From: Bactericera cockerelli
Lineage: Eukaryota; Arthropoda; Insecta; Hemiptera; Triozidae
Direction: 5' to 3'
Length of the DNA stretch: 64,000 bases
Assembly (NCBI GenBank): GCA_024516035.1
Contig: CM044959.1
Span: 32,001,234-32,065,233, forward strand
Shown here: piece after piece, positions 54,094-64,000 of the stretch
Layout: every line of letters starts with the position of its first letter
Position numbering within the stretch: the first letter of the stretch is position 1
Notes under the pieces: model-generated
The model's database searches: none
What the model was told of the DNA's origin: nothing
The model's input: only the letters and a program-made list of their open reading frames with translations
Program-made: the position numbers and the translations under genes

Positions 54094-57000
54094 AAAATGG
54101 TGTTAAAAATGAAATATTGCTTTTGTCTCATACTCATGATCAAATGACTGGACGAATCCAGCACTGTGAAGACGAAAATTATTTTAATCATTTTTTGGTC
54201 CAAGGTAATAAAGAGTCATCAAATTTTAATAGGACAAATTTACTGAAATAAATAACTTTGAAACTTAAGATTTCATAATCATATAGGTTGTATCATGGTG
54301 AACAAGAACAGTTTGGAATTTCTATCATCTACAAGAAGCTGATCTACTTATGAAATTCATTTACATGAACCTTCCGAGGAAGTTGCTCATAAAACAAACT
54401 TTGTATTATGAAATTGATAAGATAATTATGTTGTTGAAATTTAGGAGAAAGTTGCAAGAGGTTCATAGTTCAGACTAGCAGTAATTAATGTCAGAAGTTA
54501 TCCAATGCACGCAGTATGAAGCTCACACTGCAGAAGAAGATTTTGGTATAGTTCACATAGATGAATAGATAATAATAGATGACTCACAACTGACAGCCAA
54601 ATGTAAAAAACCTGCATAATTTATGTCAAAAAAAAAGGAAAAATCAATTCTGAATGTGGTGACAATTAGAGATCAGATTTAGCTAAATACCTACTTAATT
54701 CTCTTGAAGAGAATTCCATGTAAGTACCTACCTGTTCGGGCAGGCTAGGTACATGCTGTTTGAAACCAACATGAAAATTGAATGCCTTGAGTTCTTGAGT
54801 AATAGATGTTTCCCCGTCCCAATAATTATTGAACTTGGAGAAACAACTTGTTAGGTATTAATAATTCTATCTCCTAGTCTTGGTTTCTTATTAACACCAA
54901 CTTAATGCCTGAAATAAGGAAAATCATGAATAACACACAAGCAAATATCGAAACTAACATACTCGTATGTATACCCCTTGGTCAGAATGGTCAGCTTCTA
55001 TGAGGTTGGTATCATTTTGATAACTTTGTGTTAATTTAATTGGAACAAAATACCTGACGGGCAAAGCAATGGACAACCTAGATCAGGCATGATTAATCTC
55101 AACAGCCTAGAGACAAACCATTACCGAACTTTCTTTCAGCATAGAATTTTGAAAAAGTTTGAGGATAAAAGATAACCCACATGTATTCAATGACGGGCGT
55201 CGCGTCGTCTATTTTAATTTCATATCAAGTCGTTAACTTTTAGAATAGCAGGTACATAATTATTATGATATCAAATAATGATCCTAGGGTCTAGTCTAAA
55301 GGATATCTTTGATTCATAAAGGCTGAAATTTGTATTTCATAATACATACTTCAAAATAAAAGCACACTTAATAAACGTTAATTCGTGACGTGTTGACATT
55401 TAGTTAAAATCACCTTCGTAACTTCGTATGAAAAGTTCATTGAATTGAGCCCTGGCGGATATAAAATTTAATATGATCACTAATTGCACTAATAGACCAA
55501 CCTAGTTCTGATTAATGTAGCCATCAACTGATGGGTGGGAGGTGAAGGCCTGGTGATGACGGAGATATCATTTGAAACTCTGAGCCCTGGGGCAACACCA
55601 TATTTGTGTATTTCTTTATTAGTTTTATTACTGTACTACTAATACTAATCATGGTTATATTCATTCAAAGAGAGAAATTTCAGCTGCGAAGATTATATCC
55701 TTGTCAAATAGGTCAAATAAGATAAAGATGATCTAGGAAGGAAGAGTTATTCTCAAGATAATAATATGTCTTGGAAGGAAAATGAACCCACCGCAGACTT
55801 TCAAGGGCAGAAACACTTCAACCGCGCCAACCAAAGTGGCAGACCAAGTAGACAAGTAACCCAAAACGTCTTCTAAGAAAGAAAGCGAAACCCACAATAT
55901 TTCACTGACAGTTTACGCCCACTAAATTGTGCGGCATTTTCTCTAGAAACTAGTGACAAAGGAATTCTAATTATGATTGACTCATGGTGGTCATGGTACT
56001 GAAACCGGATAGAACCAATCAGTCCCTTCAAAAATTAACATCAGGAATAGGGTCATAGGAGCTTCGTATTTTTTAACCGGTGCATTATGGTATACATGAC
56101 AGGTGTCACACATCAAAACTCCAACATTGCGGTGGGTGGGTACCGCGCTCGCTAACTAGGTGAAGTTTCACCCAATAATCCACATGACGATGTCCTTAAC
56201 AAGAAACATTTATATTTGAAAGAAATTGACAATTTTATTATTACTACTACTACTACAGTGTTTACAATGGTATTTATAACAATAGTAAATGTAAAAGCTC
56301 TCCAGAATATGTAACTACTCTTAGAATATTATTCATAGTACGGTCTATCCTGATAGTAATTTCATCTAATTGTGTATGCAAGGATTGTCACCGTTCTTGT
56401 TCTACATCCATAATGTCCTCATGTGTGCGTTTAACTATTTTTGTGACACTGTGACAGTTAGGCATGTGAAAGAGTTTCTAAAATGTTTGGCATATGTTTC
56501 GATTGGCCATAAGTTAGTAAGATATCTATCTCTGGTTGCTTTTTGCTTTTTGGGATGTTATTTGAGAAGGCATGTTTGATAAGATTTTATCCAAAGTTAA
56601 CACAAATAGATTGACTGGAATTTGAATATTTTTGGAATTTCAAAAGATCAAAATGAAAGGCCTAACAGTTTCGTCTTCTATTATTTACATTGTTCTTCTG
56701 TTTGGAAGTTCTTATTTTCTTTCAACAAGTACCGGTTAAAAATACTTGTAGGCATACATACAAGTATACATTTTAGAGTGTGAACCAATCCTTGGAGTTA
56801 TGGTAGGTTTGAGTTTAAATATTTTCAGACCTCTTATATTCCTACTTATCTCTACACTTAAAATTTTGAAAGTGTCATAGAATTTATTTCCGACCGTGTT
56901 CCGAAACTAATTGGTACAACGTGTTCACAACTCTGTTCTATTCTTTTGTTCATTCGGTTAACAATCACGTCTTCTAAAAACCTAAACTATGAAGATCTCC

Positions 57001-57420
57001 GATAAATTTACTGGAACACCACTTTCATATTTCGTTGCTTGCTAACAATCCCCATGTTTTGAAGATTGTTTGCTATGATGTAAAGTTGTGTACTACGTGT
57101 TTCTGGTTTATTAGATTAGATGTGAATTCTATAGGTGGATTGCTAGTTTGGACAGTTGCTTCTTTAATCTTATAAATTAGTATATTTGGAATTCTTCGAC
57201 TATTTTGTCCGTTCTTCTCATACAAAATATGTTCCTCGGAAGTTCTTAAACTATTACTTGTTCTCTGCCAAGAACAATAAGATCTGCATTACTTTCTTTC
57301 ACACCGCCACACTAGGGCTGGCTAGTTTAAATATTTCAATGAATGTTTTATATTTTCAAAGTTACTCATGTTTTACATAATTAGATAGCTTCTGGAGATA
57401 AAATTTATAGCTGTCTGATA
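54094..57420. other. AT-rich noncoding DNA
   Basis: Short chance ORFs only. About 56,350-57,370 is T/G-skewed on the + strand. Confidence 0.45.
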
Positions 57421-57421
57421 G

Positions 57422-57472
<51 letters not shown>
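57422..57472. repeat. (GT)n microsatellite
   Basis: About 25 uninterrupted GT units. Confidence 0.95.
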
Positions 57473-57474
<2 letters not shown>

Positions 57475-57623
57475 GGATGAGAAATCGACATTGTTGGTTT
57501 TGTGCTTCAGCAACTTTCTTGCTTATGGTACTGACATTCTTACTTTGATTTACACAAAGTTGCTGCAATGTTTCGTATCCTGATGCAGTTTCCTCGCCAA
57601 TGTGGTCTGATGGATGGATGGTA

Positions 57624-57675
57624 AACTTGTATTTGAGAGACCTAGTATTTATTCAACTTGTATTTGAGAGACCTA
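57624..57675. repeat. Short direct duplication
   Basis: AACTTGTATTTGAGAGACCT occurs twice, 33 bp apart. Confidence 0.85.
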
Positions 57676-57983
57676 ATTATTAGCGTATTTTGCCGTAGGC
57701 TATAACCCTGCCCTCGTCAGTTTAACTTGTAAACAGTAATTGAAAAATGTAAATTTATGAGTAATGAATTACTATCAATAATTAAAATTATTAAGAAAAT
57801 AAGTATGTGCTTATATTGTGAAAACTAACTTGGTTCACTAGAAAAATTACTGAAATAAATTCTCGGTAGTTACAACATTAATTATGCAATTAGCAGAAGC
57901 AGAAGATGGATGAATCCAACCTAGTATTCAAACCGAGATTGACCTTGAATTAACTCTAAATCGGTTCTCTGTATGTACTACTA

Positions 57984-58395
57984 TACAGGGTGGTCCAGAA
58001 AGTTTGCACCAAAATGATAGGGGTAATAAAAGAGACCATTTCCAATAAAAATGTTCCCGGACATTTTCCATTATTTTTTGTCGTTTTCAAAATGGCGGCC
58101 AAAACTTTGACAGCCTAAATAAGCATTAAAACATTAAAAGGGTTAATTTAATTTATTTTAACTAGAATTTTGTTCTCAATTCAAAAATGCAATCCTTTTT
58201 TTTTCTAGGTGGTACAGAAAAAAAAAAAAAAAATCAAAAGCCAAACCAAAGTCGGAATATTTGAAAAACACACGTTTTGGCCGCCATTTTGAATTCGACA
58301 AAAAATAATGGAAAATGTCCGGGAATATTTTTGTTGGAAATGGTCTCTTTCATTACCCCTATCATTTTGGTGCAAACTTTCTGGACCACCCTGTA
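57984..58395. mobile_element. TA-flanked MITE with about 120-bp terminal inverted repeats
   Basis: The element starts TACAGGGTGGTCCAGAAAGT and ends with the complement, GGACCACCCTGTA. The inverted arms extend about 120 bp each (to about 58,107 and from about 58,270) with only a few mismatches. The TA duplication and CAGGG start fit a Tc1/mariner-class non-autonomous element. No transposase is present. Confidence 0.88.
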
Positions 58396-61045
58396 GAAGA
58401 CCATTTAATCTGAGCTATGTACATAATATGTCTTATGGAGTTAAATCAGTAGAAATATTTTGCAATTATCATAGTTGCCACGTCTAGGAACTTGAGATTG
58501 ATAACTAAGGTCAAGCGAAGTCGGGCGCCAAGTACATTGGATGTAATAATAGACCCTAGTTTCAATAATAGCCTACGCTATGCCATAAGTAACTCTATGG
58601 CACACTCCTTGAAACCAATGAGTTGATAGATAATACGGATACTGTCGTAAATTAGGACCATGCAATATTAGATTTAAGATAAGAGACACAGGTGTTGGAT
58701 AAAGATATAGAACACTATTGGAGATTTTTTCTTCTTCGGTTAATGTGTTGTAACGTCCCATTCAATAGTAATAGCAAATTAAGTTTCGTATTGATGGTAA
58801 ATTTAAAGAGGTTCAAAACAAATCGAAAAAGCGGAGACAAACTTTTCTTTGATAGATTCAGACCTCTGATGGAGGAGAAACCAAAAGAAGACGATGAAAC
58901 TTCTGACAGATAGCATGAAAAAGCTTAATCAACAAACATTGTCTTTACTTCACGCATGATTCATGAACCATTGCAAGGGCAGGTTTGTCTTTACTATACC
59001 GTCTGTAATAACGACTAAGAAATCGCTTGGTCATTTCGAGTGCACCTCTACTGAATAAGACTCTTAAACCAATTATTTCTACCTGAAACGCTATGTCATA
59101 CGCAGCCGTAGAGAATCCAGTATCACCTATGGAGTCCTTGATAGCAGCATTAAATTGCCAGCAATAAAAACTTTTGGAATTCAGGCCAAAAAATAAAGCA
59201 GAGGTATTTAAAACATTAATTTTCGAATTAACCAGCTCGTGCAATGGTTCAAAACTTTTTGCGTGTAAATATGAACTTAATGATGTACATTCGTGTGATT
59301 AATACATCAGAGAACACAACATGACAAGTTTGATTGATATGTATTTACTTATTAACTTGGTGGTATGTATACGAGTACTTATCATTTTTTTACATCTCTT
59401 AAAACATATCGGTTTTAATTTAAACGCTAAGACCTAATTTTTTTTCAAGGGTAGAAAGATGTGAGAAGTTAACTCTCTTTTTTAATCTCACAAATATTAA
59501 CCTGGTTCAAAATTTTTTATGTGGTCACTTGATTTTTTATCACTTAAAATGAATGTCAAGTATTTGAATATATAAAAAAAACAAGGGCAGGAACTTGTTC
59601 ACATCTTGGACCTATGTATGAATAAAGACATAAATTTACATTAATGCAATTTTGTTGGTCACAGCGTAAACCACAGTTTGTATTGTACATTGGACATACA
59701 CTACATACGTATGTTCAGCAAACTTTTTATAGCTATCTTATTTGGTTGTCAATCTTATGTGGAAGAGGAACACACAAACATTTAATGTGTAATGTAGAAA
59801 AGTGGGTAGCTATTTACAGGGTGCTAATAGTTTTCAGTAACTCGATTTACTATATTAGAAAACCTTCCGGTTGTAGATGTACAATTTGTACATAGACATC
59901 AGAAAATATTCATTTAGTTGGTTTGGCACACTATACGCTCCTCAATTGCAATTGTAAGATCTCACTTATATAGATGAAAAGAAAATATCAACAATCAACA
60001 TCAACACAATAAATATTATAGAAGAAGTCGAATTGAAAATAATTGGAAACTAGTCAAGAAATGTTTAATGTTTTAATTAGTATATTGTTTTAAAAAGTTT
60101 TATAAGGTATCCTTTGTCATATGGCAACCTGTTGATGTACAGGAAGGTTGAAATATATATCATGCAGTAAGTGTAAGTTAGGGTATAGATGTCTTCAACA
60201 GGTGAGCCTTATGTTGAAGATTTGAAATGAACTTTGAAAATTCCAGCAGATCTGACAAGTTGAACTATGGAACGGTATATTACACTGCCCCATGCAAACG
60301 AAGACAACCAAAACGGTCAATTAACATTTGGCGAAGCAGTTGCTAGGTGGAGCAGAAGATTGCATAATACCCAGGATCGATGCTGGGATACTAAAGCTGT
60401 CTGAAGATCCTTACACTGATACTCCTGATCAAACCACTTCCAACAGTTATTATTAGACAAAGTGCATTGGGTTTTAAACGGATAATTATTCCTTACGGGC
60501 AAAATCAAGAAGATTGAAACTGAAGCGATGGCTCATGTAATGTTTAGCAAAACGTTTATAACAAGATTCAGAACACCGATATGAAGAATAAAATTGATGA
60601 GGATTCAGAATAGTAATCAGGCTGAGTAGAAGAGAGGATGCCAGGTCTGGAAACAAGTGTTTCAGAATCAATAAATACTTACTCAACAGCGATGAAGAAA
60701 CCTTCAATAGTTACCGGAATCAGTGTTGTCTGAAGAATTTACAATTATGGTGGAATTCTCGAGACAATACTGGTTACAAAATTGTAAGAGAATCTGAAGA
60801 ACAAACACTTTGAGCATACACCGGATTCCCTTTCGAATAAAATAGCAAAGTAAATGGAAAAATCCTGAGGAATAGTCAACCAGTTAAAATGTTCGTATGT
60901 CAATCGCAGAATGCCCTCAAAATTAGTGCAATATTATAACGTTTGCATGTGTACAATACTAGAGTTTGCTCATACTTTTTGATTTTGAGAGCTGGTTTTA
61001 GCAATTTCTAAATATCGAATATGGCCTCAGACATCAGTATATAAA
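58396..61045. other. AT-rich noncoding DNA
   Basis: Only short ORFs without domains (for example 58,692-58,913 + and 58,945-59,244 -). No RNA gene or bounded repeat seen. Confidence 0.45.
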
Positions 61046-61242
61046 TTAATCTATATCTATAAAAGAAAGCTGTCTGTATGTATGTGTGTGTGTGTGTATG
61101 TATGTATGTTCTTTATACAAATCCACACCGTTTGACCGAGAAACCTGAAATTTTGCACATAGGTCCGCTTGGATCAGGAAATTCTTCTAGGCTAGATTAT
61201 ATCTCCCTGAGGTTAAGCTACAATGAGTAAGGATAAAAAATA

Positions 61243-61660
61243 GATGGGTGACGCAAAAAAAATGCACGTTTTTTGACATAAATGACATTTTTTCTCGAAA
61301 TTTGTCGCGACGACCTATCAACTCAAAGCGAGAAAGTTTTAGGCAAGGGCTTGAGTTTTCAATTGACATATCGATCGCGAATTTCTGATGAGCCGTTCTT
61401 GAGCTACGCCGGGTAAGGTAAAAAAATGGATGGGTAACATGTAAAATATTCACGTTTTTTGACCTAAATGACATTTTTTCTCGAAATTTGAAGTGACGAC
61501 CTATCAACTCAGAGCGAGAAAGTTTTAGGCAAGGGTTTAGGCTTTCATTTGACATATTGATCGCGAAATTCTGATGAGCCATTCTTGAGCTACGCCGGGG
61601 AAGGCCAGAAAATAGATGGGCGACAAAAAATATTCAGGTTTTTTTTCAAACCTAAATGAC
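61243..61660. repeat. 186-bp tandem repeat inside the Helitron
   Basis: The word GATGGGTGACG or a variant recurs at 61,243, 61,429 and 61,615. Shared blocks include AAATGACATTTTTTCTCGAA and GAGAAAGTTTTAGGCAAGGG. The third unit is cut short by the GT tract. Since 186 is 62 codons, the minus strand stays open across units, giving a repetitive but probably meaningless ORF (61,187-61,582). Confidence 0.85.
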
Positions 61661-61662
61661 AT

Positions 61663-61687
61663 TTGTGTGTGGTGGTGGTGTGGTGTG

Positions 61688-61718
<31 letters not shown>

Positions 61719-61749
61719 GGTGTGTGTGTGTGTGTGTGTGGGTGTGTGT

Positions 61750-61805
<56 letters not shown>

Positions 61806-61873
61806 TGTGTGGTGTGTGGTGTGTGTGGTGTGTGTGTGTGTGTGTGGTGTGTGTGTGGTGTGTGTGTGTGTGG

Positions 61874-61935
<62 letters not shown>

Positions 61936-62050
61936 TGTGGTGTGGTATGTGTGTGTGTGTGGTGTGTGCGTGTGTGTGCGTGTGTGTGGGTGTGTGTGGA
62001 TGTGTGTATGTGGATGTGTGTGTGTGGGTGGGTGTGTGTGTGCGTTGTGT
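61663..62050. repeat. Long interrupted (GT)n microsatellite
   Basis: Almost 390 bp of GT with interspersed GGT, giving overlapping Cys/Val ORFs in all forward frames that are not genes. Confidence 0.97.
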
Positions 62051-62091
62051 GTGTTTGATGGGCTGGCGAAGCGGCGGGTGTAACCCGCTAG

Positions 62092-64000
62092 TTTTATACT
62101 AAAAAGAATGATACGACAAAAAAATTATACTGTGCTTCTAGAGTAAAAAATCAAATACATAGTAATTTTGTAGATCAAGAAAATACTGCTGGAAAGGAAA
62201 CCTTGGCTCAAGGTTGGTCGTGATTTCCACACTTCTTTTGAGTAATCCCCTGCGATCCGAAGCTCATTTTCTAATCAGAGCTACTGATCGTAAGGTTATG
62301 TCACTCACACAAGTATAATTATTGCGCTCGCCTCTATCGATACCAGTATGGCAACTCGATATGGAATATCAATGGCTACATTCATCATGTGAACAGCGGA
62401 GTCTAACCAAGACCATACGGAGGTGAAAAAAACAAGACAAGATAGAGCCCATGAGAAACTTGCAGAAGAAAATATAGACAACAGCTACCAGAATGTGTCA
62501 ACACCGAGCTGATAAATTCTGCGCAATGTTAATTAAAAGTCGTCGAAGGCAGTAATGAGATTCCACGAGTTTTACAAGAGGACGTTGCACAACCAACCAG
62601 TCTCTGGTTACGGTGGATAGAAGGGAGGAAACCACAAAGGTTCTCATGATAGGATTGTAGTGTGTTTTATTTATGTGCAGATTCATACGTAACTACACTA
62701 ACTACTGATTATGATGTCGTGTTATGATTGAGCTCATCGCTTTAGATGCATTGATCAAATAAACCATTGCTAGTATCTTATATTGAAAGGTAACAATGTA
62801 CATAACAAGAATGAGACCAATAACACGACATTTGCTAGAGACTATTCATGAGAAAGAATAGTACAAAATTTCGTGCTTTTCTTTTGCCTTTCCACTCGTT
62901 TACACCCTCAGTTTAGGTTGATCAGGACTGTGGATATGACAGTCTTTAAATATAAGTCTTCGATATCATACAGGACAAGAATTTACAGATTTCGGCAGAC
63001 ACTAAAAATGATCATCAAAAGTACAGTTGATAACATATTTAAGTTATGTTACTGTACAGTCAGGAGAATTACAGCTTTTTATAACAATACATACTCGTCT
63101 GGCCAACGGATCACTTATACTCGTATGTACTTCCGATTACCAATGATTCAGAGATCAGGATAATCTCCTAATACCACACAGCGATTTATTGACTATTAGA
63201 AATCGATTAGGAGGTCCACAATATAACTTAACCACATAAATTATTGAGAACCTTAATGTGATTGAAACTTACGCCTGTTACCTATTAGTATTTGACGAAA
63301 CTATTGCTAAGACGAGCTTGGATTAGAAGGTACATGATGCGATCTTCTGGCTTTGATGTTAGAAATCTTCCTGCAGGTCAAAGTAGAGGTCCAATGAATG
63401 AGTCAGTCCAATGTGTAGGATCTGAACATTCCAATCTGGCATGCGCTTGGGTTGAAATGGACGGGAGAGATCAATCTGTGTGGTTGAAATCACGTGGTTT
63501 TGGGTGTTTCATGTTGGGACGTTTAATCACTTTCTCGACTTTTAAATACAGAGGTTACGTTGAAATCACGGCACCATACAATAAGAACTGTGGTCAAAAG
63601 TAATTTATCTTGGTGATCATTGATCAATAAATTATGTTTTTTTTTTTATCAAATATTATTATCTTTTTCTTCTCGTTACCTACACCTTTTTAAGAAAATG
63701 AAAGAAAAAAGGTGAACAATTTTATACCAGGATCACAAGACAAGCAAAGGTCCAGTCATTCTAAATAATTTCATTGCGAGATTGCGACATATTCGGGGAT
63801 TTGTCGCATGACAGGCAAGCAATACAATTCAGCTATCCGCGTGCTCTTGATGACCACTTAATGTGAACTACATAGTCATGATGACCCTATTTTTAGGGTC
63901 ATTCTAAGTTTTTTGAAGAAAACACACGAGCAGGATATGTATATTGATCATCGAATGTGTATGATAACTATGCAATACACATATTTACTTAATAATATAC
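62092..64000. other. AT-rich noncoding DNA
   Basis: Includes a 103-codon + ORF (63,292-63,603) without recognised domain or splice partner. Nothing else supported. Confidence 0.4.

Larger units (their letters stand above)
61050..62091 (+). mobile_element. Helitron-like element, 1,042 bp, with internal tandem repeats
   Basis: It starts TCTATATCTATAAAAGAAAG after an A. It ends with the hairpin GCGGGTGTAACCCGC and CTAG before a T: the Helitron signature (5' TC, 3' hairpin then CTRR, A/T target). It holds a 186-bp tandem repeat (units begin at 61,243, 61,429 and 61,615) and a very long (GT)n tract. No Rep/helicase gene is present, so it is non-autonomous. Confidence 0.75.

Noticed and set aside
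53826..54203. 125-residue minus-strand ORF
   Set aside because: It overlaps an interspersed repeat, including the GACAGACC run, and shows no domain.
61187..61582. 131-residue minus-strand ORF with an internal repeat
   Set aside because: The repeat is the DNA-level 186-bp tandem unit of a Helitron-like element. It stays open only because 186 is divisible by 3, and no domain is evident.
61616..62102. Cys/Val-rich ORFs of 131-155 residues
   Set aside because: They are translations of a (GT)n microsatellite in three frames.
63292..63603. 103-residue + ORF
   Set aside because: No recognised motif and no splice-consistent neighbours. Not enough to call a gene.

Overview
This is AT-rich eukaryotic genomic DNA, most likely from an insect; a hemipteran fits but is not proven. 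The evidence is spliced genes with GT-AG introns, many SINEs, MITEs and Helitron-like elements, and a metazoan-type RhoGEF. There is no sign of bacterial gene organisation. Two spliced genes can be supported, and both are recognisable only when exons are joined.

Layout. (1) 1-5.3 kb is mobile-element debris: an inverted-repeat-bounded stretch (79-1431), a decayed DNA transposon of about 2.2 kb with terminal inverted repeats and a broken ORF (1587-3757), a foldback element with a nested hairpin (3777-4400), a TTAA-flanked MITE and a SINE. (2) 6.0-8.7 kb (+) is a three-exon gene for a 292-residue, Leu-rich protein of unknown family. (3) 9.3-12.7 kb is AT-rich intergenic DNA with a second TTAA MITE. 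(4) 12,727-24,647 (-) holds the 3' two thirds of a Dbl-family RhoGEF closest to puratrophin-1/PLEKHG4. Twelve exons cover a spectrin-like segment, a proline-rich linker, the DH domain, the PH domain and a Ser/Gly-rich tail. The exons coding for the N-terminus were not found. (5) 24.7-64 kb is AT-rich noncoding DNA, either a long 5' intron of the RhoGEF or intergenic. It carries scattered SINEs, including a 5S-rRNA-derived SINE with perfect 12-bp target-site duplications, a 412-bp TA-flanked MITE, a tail-less retroposon, and a Helitron-like element swollen by a (GT)n tract.

The most unusual biology is in the RhoGEF gene. Its stop codon and last 11 codons form one unit of a 24-copy, 41-bp minisatellite that runs on downstream. 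The 5' splice site of one exon has been copied four times in a 31-bp tandem array, and that of another exon is duplicated about 44 bp away. Introns are filled with TEs to within about 20-40 bp of splice sites, with clear nested insertions. The recurrent tandem duplication of exon edges in one gene is the pattern I would follow up first.

All calls rest on reading the sequence. No alignment or database search was run, so family names come from recognition of conserved motifs.
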